In this document: positions 8,748 to 15,488 of the stretch, one piece after another
How the letters are laid out: each line of letters opens with the position of its first letter
How positions within the stretch are numbered: the stretch's first letter is position 1
DNA from: Candidatus Dietzia intestinigallinarum
GTDB lineage: Bacteria; Actinomycetota; Actinomycetes; Mycobacteriales; Mycobacteriaceae
Assembly: GCA_019119875.1 (NCBI GenBank)
Contig: DWWG01000075.1
Location: 1 to 32,689 of the forward strand
Length of the DNA: 32,689 nucleotides
Direction: 5' to 3'
The notes under the pieces: model-generated
Told to the model about the DNA's origin: nothing
Database searches by the model: none
What the model saw: the letters and a program-made list of their open reading frames with translations, nothing else
Translations under genes and position numbers: made by a program

Positions 8748-9308
8748 ATGACCTCCCTCACCAAGGCGGCCGCCGGATTCGCCGCCGCCGCCACCGCGGC
8801 CGCGGGCATCACCGTCGCCGGCGCAGGCGCCGCGAACGCCGCGGTCCCGTACGTGCACGTCGCGGGCAACACCGTCTCGGTGCATGTCACCGAGCCGCTG
8901 GCAGGCCAGACGTGCATGGGGATGCTCGTCCCGCCGTACGCCGCGGCGGACATCGCCGGCGCGGCGATCGGCGGTGGCGGCAATCTCATGCCGATCATCG
9001 CAGCGCTCGGGAACAACCCCGATGTGATCGCCCTCAACGGCCCCGGGATCCCCGGGATCTTCCAGCTCCCCGCGACGATCCCCGGCCAGCCCGGCTGGCT
9101 CTCCGCCGAGAACGTGCCCTCGAACGTCTACGCACTCGCCGTGTTCTGCCTGACCGGCGGCGGCCCCGTCGAGCCGCACGTGTTCCCGGCCGTGGTCGGC
9201 GGCCCGCTCGACGCGTTCGCCGGCAGCGCGGCCGGCAGTGTCGGTGGCGGCGCCCCGGCCCCCGCACCCGACGGCGGCACCGGATCAGCCGGCGGCTCCG
9301 GCTCCTGA
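8748..9308 (+). CDS. Secreted two-cysteine protein, paralog 3
   Basis: A 186-residue secreted protein. The ATG follows AAGGAG at 8736-8741. An Ala-rich signal peptide ends near GAANA (residue 29-30). The mature part has HVAGNTVSVHV, first cysteine in TCMGMLVPPYAAAD, a Gly-rich middle, ENVPSNVYALAVFC with the second cysteine, and VGGPLDAFAGS. It ends in a Gly/Ser/Pro/Ala-rich tail that looks flexible. Closest by eye to paralog 4 in the LVPPYA and GSVGG segments. Function unknown; probably extracellular or cell-wall associated. Confidence 0.87.
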   Translation: MTSLTKAAAGFAAAATAAAGITVAGAGAANAAVPYVHVAGNTVSVHVTEPLAGQTCMGMLVPPYAAADIAGAAIGGGGNLMPIIAALGNNPDVIALNGPGIPGIFQLPATIPGQPGWLSAENVPSNVYALAVFCLTGGGPVEPHVFPAVVGGPLDAFAGSAAGSVGGGAPAPAPDGGTGSAGGSGS

Positions 9309-9396
9309 TCAGCCCCACCCGTCACGGCATTCCCGCCTCCGGCAGGACAAGATGTGCGTATCTTCATGATGCAACGGCGACGCGTCAGGAGATCAC

Positions 9397-10314
9397 ATGC
9401 GCAGATTCAGAGTTCCCACGTCCCTGGCGGCGGTCATCACCGCCACGGCGGGGTCGGTCCTCGTCGGCACCGGCCCCGCCCACGCCGCTGACGTCTCGCT
9501 CCCGGCGGTGGAGGACAACCGGGTGTCCGTCCGCGTCGACGACCCGATCCCCGGCAGGCTCTGGCCGCTCGAGGTCGGCCAGGCCTGCGCGGGAGCGCTC
9601 GTCCCGCCCTACGCCCTGCCCGCGGTCGCCCGCGACGTCATCCCGATGCTCGACGGTGACGTCCTGGACATCATCCGGGGTCTCGGCGACCTGAACGACG
9701 CCGTGACGGTTCTCCTCCTGGCCGGCACCGTGCTGCCCGCCACCCTCCCGGGTGTGGCCGGCACCCTGGCGGCCGCCGATGTCCGGGACGATTTCTACCT
9801 CGTCCCCGTCATCTGCGCCGGCGGCCGGGACGACGCACCGATGGAGACCAACCTCTTCCTCACGCAGGTCGGCAGCCCGCTGGGCGCGTTCGAGGGCAGC
9901 GTCACCGGAAGCGTCGGGGGCTCCGGCAGTGCCGAGGGCAGCAGCATCGGCCTGGGCAGCGCCGAGCTCGGCGCGGGCTCGGCGGACGGGATGGTCGAAC
10001 TGGGCAGTGCGTCCGGATCGGATCAGGGCAGCGTCGTCGGCGCGGGCTTCGACGGCAGCGTCGCCGACGTCGGAAGCCCCAGCCTCGGTGTCGACATCGG
10101 CGTGGGCAGCCACGGCAGCGAGGCCGGTTCCGTGGTGGGCCGGGGAAGCCTCGAGCAGGGCAGCGCCGGCGAGCTCGACACCAGCAGCCTGACCTCCAGC
10201 GTCGAGCTCCCCGCCGGGTCGAGCAACGGCAGCAGCATCGACGTGGGCAGCGTCATCCCCGTCGCCACGGGAATCGCCGGCAGCATCGGGGGCACGGACC
10301 TCCCCGGCTCCTGA
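9397..10314 (+). CDS. Secreted two-cysteine protein with Gly/Ser-rich repeat tail, paralog 4
   Basis: At 305 residues this is the longest of the family. The ATG has CAGGAG upstream. The signal peptide ends at AHA (about residue 31). The globular part (to about 165) has NRVSVRV, a cysteine in ACAGALVPPYA, a Leu/Val-rich middle, YLVPVIC and VGSPLGAFEGS. The VPSNVY motif has decayed to VRDDFY. From about residue 166 to the end runs a low-complexity tail rich in Gly, Ser and Val, with repeated GS, GSA, GSV and LGS units. Such a tail could span the cell envelope or be a linker or adhesin-like stalk. It converges on fadA6 with only 42 bases between. Function unknown. Confidence 0.85.
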   Translation: MRRFRVPTSLAAVITATAGSVLVGTGPAHAADVSLPAVEDNRVSVRVDDPIPGRLWPLEVGQACAGALVPPYALPAVARDVIPMLDGDVLDIIRGLGDLNDAVTVLLLAGTVLPATLPGVAGTLAAADVRDDFYLVPVICAGGRDDAPMETNLFLTQVGSPLGAFEGSVTGSVGGSGSAEGSSIGLGSAELGAGSADGMVELGSASGSDQGSVVGAGFDGSVADVGSPSLGVDIGVGSHGSEAGSVVGRGSLEQGSAGELDTSSLTSSVELPAGSSNGSSIDVGSVIPVATGIAGSIGGTDLPGS

Positions 10315-10356
10315 CCTACGTCCCCGACGACCAGCGGATTCCCGGGCGGGGGCGGG

Positions 10357-11526
10357 TCAGCTGTCGAGGCGCTCGATGATCGTCACGTTGGCGGTGCCGC
10401 CGCCCTCGCACATGGTCTGCAGGCCGTAGCGGCCACCGGTGCGCTCGAGCTCGTTCAGCAGGGTGGCGAACAGCTTGGCACCCGTGGCGCCGAGGGGGTG
10501 GCCCAGGGCGATGCCGCCGCCGTTGGGGTTGACGCGGGCCGGATCGGCGCCGGTCTCCTTGATCCACGCGAGCACGACGGGGGCGAACGCCTCGTTGATC
10601 TCCACCACGTCGATGTCGTCGATCGTCAGGCCGGTCCTGGCCAGCGCGTGCTTGGTGGCCGGGATGGGCGCGGACAGCATCATCACCGGGTCGTCACCGC
10701 GGACGGTCATGTGGTGGATGCGGGCGCGCGGCTTCAGGCCGTACTTCTCGACGGCCTCGGCCGAGGCGAGCAGGCCGGCGGAGGCGCCGTCACAGATCTG
10801 CGAGGCCACCGCCGCGGTGAGCGAGCCCCCCTCGGCGAGCACGGGCAGCGAGGCCATCTTCTCGAGCGTGGTCTCGCGGGTGGTCTCGTCGGCCTCCAGG
10901 CCGGCGAGCGGCACGTACTCGCCGGCGAAACGGCCGTCGGCGATCGCCGCGCGCGCACGGTTGTGGGACTGCAGCGCCCACTCCTCCATCTCGTGGCGGG
11001 AGATGTCCCACTTGTCGGCCATCATCTGGGCGCCGTTGAACTGGGAGATCTCCTGCGTGCCGAAGCGCTCGGTCCAGCCGGTGGATCCGGAGAACGGGTC
11101 GTCGAAGCCGTACTCACGGCCGGCGAGCATCGCGGACGAGATGGGCAGGGCGCTCATGTTCTGCACGCCGCCGAACAGGATCACGTCCTGGGTGCCGGAC
11201 ATGACGGCCTGGGCGCCGAAGTGGATGGCCTGCTGGCTGGAGCCGCACTGGCGGTCGACGGTGGTGCCGGGGACGCCGAGCGGCATGCCGGCGGCGAGCC
11301 AGGCCGAGCGGGCGATGTTGCCGGCCTGGGGGCCGATGGTGTCGACGCAGCCGAAGATCACGTCGTCGACGACCTCCGGGTCGATGCCGGTGCGCTCGAC
11401 GACAGCCTTGATGACGTGGGCGCCGAGGTCGGCCGGGTGCTGGCCGGCGAGGCTGCCGCCGCGCTTGCCGACGGGCGTCCGCACGGCGTCGATCACATAG
11501 GCCTCGCGGCTGTTCACGCTGGTCAT
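10357..11526 (-). CDS. fadA6: Acetyl-CoA acyltransferase FadA6 (thiolase)
   Basis: A 389-residue thiolase. It has the nucleophilic cysteine in VDRQCGSSQQAIHFG, the NPNGGGIALGHPLGATGAK block with the active-site His, and the second cysteine in CEGGGTANV. In the KstR2 regulon FadA6 performs the thiolytic step on the ring-opened C/D-ring CoA thioester, after IpdAB. The ATG at 11526 is preferred because GAGGAG lies nine bases upstream; a GTG at 11553 is in frame. It follows kstR2 by 46 bases on the same strand, as in M. tuberculosis (Rv3556c after Rv3557c), so the two are probably co-transcribed. The gene assignment rests on family plus gene order. Confidence 0.92.
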   Translation of the reverse strand: MTSVNSREAYVIDAVRTPVGKRGGSLAGQHPADLGAHVIKAVVERTGIDPEVVDDVIFGCVDTIGPQAGNIARSAWLAAGMPLGVPGTTVDRQCGSSQQAIHFGAQAVMSGTQDVILFGGVQNMSALPISSAMLAGREYGFDDPFSGSTGWTERFGTQEISQFNGAQMMADKWDISRHEMEEWALQSHNRARAAIADGRFAGEYVPLAGLEADETTRETTLEKMASLPVLAEGGSLTAAVASQICDGASAGLLASAEAVEKYGLKPRARIHHMTVRGDDPVMMLSAPIPATKHALARTGLTIDDIDVVEINEAFAPVVLAWIKETGADPARVNPNGGGIALGHPLGATGAKLFATLLNELERTGGRYGLQTMCEGGGTANVTIIERLDS

Positions 11527-11572
11527 CTCTGGTGTCTCCTCGGGGTGGTTCACGGTTCGGGGTGGGGAAAGG

Positions 11573-12154
11573 TCAGCTGACGGCCAGGCCGTCGAGCACG
11601 ATGTTGAGGTACTGGGCGGCGATCGCGTCGTGGTCGTCGTCGCCCTCGGGGCGGTACCACCGCACCGCGACCCACACGGTGTCGCGCAGGAACCGGTAGG
11701 TCAGGCGCACGTCGAGGTCACCGCGGAAATCTCCGGATTCCATTCCGCGGCGCAGGACCCCGGTCCACATCTCGCGGAACTCGGTGTTGCGCTCGCCCAG
11801 GTAGTCGAACCGCGGGTTGCCGCGCAGGTGCTTGACCTCGTCCTGGTAGATCGCCACCTCGTCACGGTGGTTGTGGATGGCCGCGAACGACGCCTCGACC
11901 AGCGCCTCGAGCGTCTCGCGGGGGCCCAGGCCGGACTCCACGATGCGCCGGTACTGCCCGAACAGGGAATCGAGGAAGCGGCGGAGGATCTCGTCGACGA
12001 TCGCCTCTTTGGACCTGAAGTGGTGGTAGAGGCTTCCGGAGAGGATCCCGGCGGCGTCCGCGATATCGCGTACGGTCGTCGCACGTAGGCCGCGTTCCGC
12101 GAAGAGTCCGGCCGCGATGGTCAGCAGCTCCTCGCGTCTGTTCGTGGCGGTCAT
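11573..12154 (-). CDS. kstR2: TetR-family repressor KstR2
   Basis: A 193-residue TetR regulator. The N-terminal helix-turn-helix reads GLFAERGLRATTVRDIADAAGILSGSLYHHFRSKEAIVDEIL (shown here in full only as positions about 15-57; key part is SGSLYHHF). The C-terminal ligand domain is helical. KstR2 represses the HIP (steroid C/D ring) genes and is released by HIP-CoA, the FadD3 product. The ATG at 12154 is preferred: a TACTCT -10 box on the minus strand lies seven bases before it, so the mRNA may be leaderless. A TTG at 12175 is in frame but sits in the operator. A KstR2 operator overlaps its own promoter, implying autoregulation. Gene order with fadA6, ipdF and fadE30 supports the name. Confidence 0.92.
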   Translation of the reverse strand: MTATNRREELLTIAAGLFAERGLRATTVRDIADAAGILSGSLYHHFRSKEAIVDEILRRFLDSLFGQYRRIVESGLGPRETLEALVEASFAAIHNHRDEVAIYQDEVKHLRGNPRFDYLGERNTEFREMWTGVLRRGMESGDFRGDLDVRLTYRFLRDTVWVAVRWYRPEGDDDHDAIAAQYLNIVLDGLAVS

Positions 12155-12170
12155 GGCCACCAGAGTACCA

Positions 12171-12184
12171 ACCAAGCACTTGTT
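12171..12184. promoter_or_regulatory. KstR2 operator at the kstR2 / lipoprotein promoters
   Basis: Reads ACCAAGCACTTGTT and fits the KstR2 consensus AnCAAGnnCTTGnT at every fixed position. It lies four bases upstream of the minus-strand TACTCT box of kstR2 and 65 bases before the divergent lipoprotein gene, so it could control both. Confidence 0.88.
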
Positions 12185-12235
12185 TGGGCATTCTCGCTCC
12201 GCAGGTACCGATACCCGCGCCCCGGGGCGACCTCA

Positions 12236-12241
12236 TAGACT
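12236..12241 (+). promoter_or_regulatory. -10 box of a probably leaderless lipoprotein transcript
   Basis: TAGACT lies seven bases before the ATG at 12249, and no ribosome site is visible between. This spacing places transcription start at or next to the A of the start codon, a common arrangement in mycolic-acid actinobacteria. Confidence 0.5.
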
Positions 12242-12248
12242 TCGCACC

Positions 12249-13046
12249 ATGAATTCCACCGTCACCTCCGCGCCCCGCCGGCGTGGCCGCCGCCTCCTCG
12301 CGGCGTCCGCAGCACTCGGCCTCACCCTGGGCCTGTCCGCCTGCACGATCGGGGAGGCGGATGACGACGACGGCACCGCCGCCCCGCAGACCTCGGCCGA
12401 AGACACCGCTGCCACCGAGGAACCGGCCGACACCGACGCCCAGCCGCCCACCGGCGGGGTCGACGATCTGATCCTCACCGCGGCCGACGCCCCCGAGCTC
12501 GAGCTCCAGCCCGTGCCCGCCGAGGACATCGCCGGCGGACTGAGCGCGATCGGCGGCCTCACCGAGAACGTCACCGTGGAGCCGGAGCACTGCGCGGACT
12601 TCAACCAGGACGCCCTGCTGGAACAGGCCGAGCCGGGAACCATGGCCATCCAGGCCGGCCAGGTCGGTGAGACGGCGTTCGCGGTGGCCATCACCACCGT
12701 CGTCGACGATCTGCCCGAGCGCGCCACCCAGATCGCGGACTGCCCGGCCATGACCGTCACGTTCGCGATCGAGGGCCAGGAGCTGGTCACCGAGTCCACC
12801 AACACGCTCGTGGACCTCGAGGCGCCCGAGGGGGTCAGCGACTTCGCCGCGGTCATGCAGGACAACTCGATGGACATGATGGGTCAGCCCGTCGAGAACG
12901 GGACGTTCATGATCACCGGCTCGATCCGCGGCTTCGGCATCTCCGTCACCGCCACCAGCGCGACGGGCGCGATCGGCCCGGAGATCCAGGACGCCGCGAT
13001 GGACGCGTTCACCAAGCAGGCCGCCAAGATCCGCGACGCCGCCTGA
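12249..13046 (+). CDS. Predicted lipoprotein
   Basis: A 265-residue protein with a lipoprotein signal: an Arg-rich start, a hydrophobic core and lipobox LSAC (Cys near residue 33). A very acidic, Thr/Ala-rich linker follows (about 36-75, with DDDD). The remaining 190 residues form one domain with two cysteines (EHCADF and IADCPAM), probably disulfide-bonded, and strand-rich stretches. It resembles small mycobacterial cell-envelope lipoproteins in layout, but I cannot name a family. It stands where M. tuberculosis has a PPE gene between kstR2 and ipdF. It is divergent from kstR2 and shares the operator region, so it may respond to steroid metabolites, perhaps as an envelope binding protein; that is inference. 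Confidence 0.8.
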   Translation: MNSTVTSAPRRRGRRLLAASAALGLTLGLSACTIGEADDDDGTAAPQTSAEDTAATEEPADTDAQPPTGGVDDLILTAADAPELELQPVPAEDIAGGLSAIGGLTENVTVEPEHCADFNQDALLEQAEPGTMAIQAGQVGETAFAVAITTVVDDLPERATQIADCPAMTVTFAIEGQELVTESTNTLVDLEAPEGVSDFAAVMQDNSMDMMGQPVENGTFMITGSIRGFGISVTATSATGAIGPEIQDAAMDAFTKQAAKIRDAA

Positions 13047-13160
13047 GCTCCGCCCGGCCCGGCCCCGCCCCGCCCCGCAACCCCGGCATCCGCTCCCGCG
13101 CCTGCCCGTCCCGGCCCCACAACCCCGGCATCCGCTCCCGCGCCTGTACGCGTCACGGGT

Positions 13161-13228
13161 ATCCGCTCCACATCGTGAACTCGCGCCTGCGCTTCGGCGG
13201 GGGCGGGAGTTCATGATGTGGAGCGGAT
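13161..13228. terminator. Long hairpin between lipoprotein gene and ipdF
   Basis: The 22-base arms (13161-13182 and 13207-13228) pair with a single G-U. The 24-base loop is GC-rich and may fold further. No T run follows on either strand, so it may be a non-canonical terminator or a palindromic intergenic repeat. It lies between convergent genes. Confidence 0.55.
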
Positions 13229-13264
13229 GTCGTGGGCGGGCGCGGATGCGGGGGCGGCGATGGA

Positions 13265-13302
13265 CGCAGCCCGGCCCCCGGGAGTTCGGGTGCCGGGCTG
13301 CG
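13265..13302. terminator. Second GC hairpin before ipdF 3' end
   Basis: Arms CGCAGCCCGGC and GCCGGGCTGCG pair perfectly over 11 bases with a 16-base loop. It lies about 80 bases beyond the ipdF stop on the minus strand and may end that transcript. Confidence 0.45.
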
Positions 13303-13382
13303 GAGCACTGGGCGAGGCAGGCACGGGGCGAGGCCGGCACGGGGCGGGGGCGGCGAGTGCGGCCAGCCGGCCCCGAGCCGGG

Positions 13383-14189
13383 TCAGGCCCGCTGCGAGGA
13401 GATCGAGATGACCTCGCCGGTCAGGTACGTGGTGTAGTCGCTGGCCAGCATGGCGATGGTCGCGGCGACCTCCCACACATCAGCGGCGCGGCCGAAGGCC
13501 TCCTTCGAGGCGAGCTCGTCGAGCAGCTCAGCGGAAGCGGACTTCTCGAGGAACTTGTGACGCGCGATGGACGGCGCCACGGCGTTGATCCGCACCCCGA
13601 AGTCCGCGCCCTCGATCGCCGAGGAGCGGGTCAGGGCCATGACACCGGCCTTGGCGGCGGCGTAGTGGGCCTGGGCACGCTGGGCGCGCCAGCCGAGCAC
13701 GGAGGCGTTGTTGACGATCACCCCGTTGTGCTCCACGTCGCGGAAGTAGCGCAGCGCGGCGCGGGTGGCGCGGAACGTGCCGTTCAGGGTGATGTCAAGG
13801 ACGCGGTCCCAGTCCTCGTCGGTCATGTCCACGAGCTCGGTCTCGCCGCCGAAGCCCGCGTTGTTGATCAGCACGTCGATCCGCCCGAGCTTCTCCGCGG
13901 CGCCGGCGATGAGCGCGTCCACGTCGGAGGTGGACTGCACGTTGCAGGCGATGGCCTCGAACTGCTGGTCCGGGAACTCCGCGGCCAGCGCGTCGCGGGC
14001 CTCGTTCAGGCGGCGCTCGTGGAAATCGGAGACCAGCACGTCGGCACCCTCGAGAGCGGCGCGGCGGGCGGAGGAGAAACCGATACCGGTGCCTGCGGCC
14101 GCGGTCACCACGACCTTCTTGCCCGCAAGCAGGCCGTGGCCCGGGGTCTCGGTGGGGACGACGGCGAGGGGGGACTTGCGCTCGGTCAT
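13383..14189 (-). CDS. ipdF: Short-chain dehydrogenase IpdF (HIP pathway)
   Basis: A 268-residue SDR. It has the NAD(P) loop TAAAGTGIG (about residues 28-36), NNAGFGGE, the catalytic Ser in NNASVLG and YAAAK with Tyr and Lys. In steroid degraders IpdF oxidises the 5-hydroxyl of the HIP-CoA intermediate. The ATG overlaps the fadE30 stop (ATGA), so the pair is translationally coupled, the same order as Rv3559c-Rv3560c. Longer in-frame starts up to 14441 run into fadE30 and are rejected. The gene name rests on gene order and intact SDR residues. Confidence 0.9.
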   Translation of the reverse strand: MTERKSPLAVVPTETPGHGLLAGKKVVVTAAAGTGIGFSSARRAALEGADVLVSDFHERRLNEARDALAAEFPDQQFEAIACNVQSTSDVDALIAGAAEKLGRIDVLINNAGFGGETELVDMTDEDWDRVLDITLNGTFRATRAALRYFRDVEHNGVIVNNASVLGWRAQRAQAHYAAAKAGVMALTRSSAIEGADFGVRINAVAPSIARHKFLEKSASAELLDELASKEAFGRAADVWEVAATIAMLASDYTTYLTGEVISISSQRA

Positions 14190-15418
14190 GACGGCCTGGC
14201 CTCTCGGGGTAGTCCGAGCACACGCTCGGAGATGATGTTGCGTTGGATCTCGTTCGATCCGCCGTAGATGGTGTCGGAGCGGGTGAACAGGAACAGCCGC
14301 TGCCACAGCGCCAGTTCCACGTTCTCGGGATCCCGCAGGTCGTTGGGTGCGCCCTCCGTCGTCTCGGTGGGTCCGGTGAGCGACTCGGCGCCCTGGACCT
14401 CCATCGCGAGCTCCCCGAGGTCGCGGTGCCAGTTCGCCCACAGCAGCTTGGCGGCCGAGGCGTTGCCGCCGGTGGCGTCGCGATCGGCGAGCGTGCGCAG
14501 TGCGTGGGCGCGGATGACCTTCAGCCCGATCCAGGCGCGGGTGATGCGCTCGCGCACCGCCGGGACCTGCGCGCTACCGTTCTCGTGGGCCATCCGGGTG
14601 ATCTGCTCGAGCTCACGGGCGAACCCGACCTGCTGCCCCAGCGTGGAGACCCCGCGCTCGAACTCGAGCAGGGTCATGGCGACCTTCCAGCCCTCGCCGC
14701 GCTCCCCCACGATCATCGACGCGTCGGTCACCGCGTCGTCGAAGAACACCTCGTTGAACTCCGAGGTGCCGGTGAGCTGCTGGATGGGGCGGATCTCGAC
14801 GCCCGGCTGGTCGAGCGGCACCAGCAGGAAGCTCAGTCCCTTGTGGCGGCTCGTGCCCTCCTCGGTGCGGGCCACGACGAACGCCCACTGGCTCAGGTGC
14901 GCGAGCGAGGTCCACACCTTCTGGCCGTTGATGTGCCACCTGCCGTCCTCGCCGAGGGCGGCGGTGGTGGCGACGTTGGCCAGGTCCGAGCCCGCGCCCG
15001 GCTCGGAGTAGCCCTGCGCCCACAGTTCGGTGACGTCGACGATCCTCGGCAGGAAGCGGTCCTTCTGCTCCTGCGTACCGTGCGCGATGAGCGTCGGCCC
15101 GAGCAGCGTCTCGCCCAGGTGGGACACGCGCGCGGGCGCGTCGGCCTTGGCGTACTCCTCGTGGAAGCGCACCTGCTGGCTGAGGGTCGCGCCGCGTCCG
15201 CCGTACTCGACCGGCCAGCCGACGCAGGTCCAGCCGGCCGCGGCCATGTGCCGCTCCCAGGCCAGTCGCTGGGGGAAGAACTCGTGCTCGCTGCCCGGTC
15301 CGCCGGCACCCTTGATCTCGGCGAACTCGCCGACGAGGTTGGCGTCCAGCCAGGCGCGGAACTGCCCGGCGAACTCGTCGTCGGTCATCTCCGACGCAGG
15401 CCTGGTGTTCTCGGTCAT
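14186..15418 (-). CDS. fadE30: Acyl-CoA dehydrogenase FadE30
   Basis: A 410-residue acyl-CoA dehydrogenase. The N-terminal helical domain is followed by the flavin/substrate segment (QGYSEPGAGSDLANV, NGQKVWTS), the beta domain (FNEVFFDDA) and the C-terminal helices ending in YGGSNEIQRNIISERVLGLP. Full length for the family. FadE30 acts on the propionyl side chain of HIP-CoA derivatives, introducing the double bond for its beta-oxidation. First gene of the fadE30-ipdF operon and divergent from fadD3, with a KstR2 operator between. A minus-strand TAGTGT lies about six bases before the ATG with no ribosome site, so the transcript may be leaderless. Confidence 0.93.
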   Translation of the reverse strand: MTENTRPASEMTDDEFAGQFRAWLDANLVGEFAEIKGAGGPGSEHEFFPQRLAWERHMAAAGWTCVGWPVEYGGRGATLSQQVRFHEEYAKADAPARVSHLGETLLGPTLIAHGTQEQKDRFLPRIVDVTELWAQGYSEPGAGSDLANVATTAALGEDGRWHINGQKVWTSLAHLSQWAFVVARTEEGTSRHKGLSFLLVPLDQPGVEIRPIQQLTGTSEFNEVFFDDAVTDASMIVGERGEGWKVAMTLLEFERGVSTLGQQVGFARELEQITRMAHENGSAQVPAVRERITRAWIGLKVIRAHALRTLADRDATGGNASAAKLLWANWHRDLGELAMEVQGAESLTGPTETTEGAPNDLRDPENVELALWQRLFLFTRSDTIYGGSNEIQRNIISERVLGLPREARPS

Positions 15419-15427
15419 GCCGATACA

Positions 15428-15449
15428 CTACCAAGCACTTGCTTGGTAG
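15428..15449. promoter_or_regulatory. KstR2 operator between fadE30 and fadD3
   Basis: A 22-base near-perfect palindrome with 10-base arms CTACCAAGCA and TGCTTGGTAG around CT. The core at 15430-15443 fits AnCAAGnnCTTGnT exactly. It overlaps likely -10 boxes on both strands (TAGTGT for fadE30, TAGGGT at 15447-15452 for fadD3), so one site could silence both operons. Confidence 0.93.
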
Positions 15450-15488
15450 GGTTGCCCCGGCCACACCCGCAGCCCCGAGGAGTCCGCG

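Larger units (their letters stand above)
13047..13382. repeat. Repeat-rich convergent intergenic region
   Basis: A 336-base gap with no supported gene. It holds a 27-base exact direct repeat (13078-13104 and 13120-13146), a long inverted repeat (13161-13182 against 13207-13228, 22-base arms with one G-U), a second hairpin (13265-13275 against 13292-13302, 11 perfect bases) and a near-exact 16-base tandem near 13311-13346. The motif ATCCGCTCC recurs in direct repeats and hairpin arms. The genes on both sides converge here, so the hairpins can act as bidirectional terminators. Confidence 0.7.

Noticed and set aside
12117-12248. Earlier start for the lipoprotein gene
   Set aside because: It would run through the KstR2 operator and place residues before a well-formed lipoprotein signal; the -10 box just before 12249 favours the later ATG.
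13078-13146. Two 27-base repeats as a CRISPR array
   Set aside because: Only two copies with a 15-base gap and no cas genes; part of a wider repeat cluster.
14190-14441. Longer N-terminus for ipdF
   Set aside because: It would overlap fadE30 by about 250 bases and add an Arg/Pro-rich stretch; the ATG at 14189 gives normal SDR length and an ATGA overlap.
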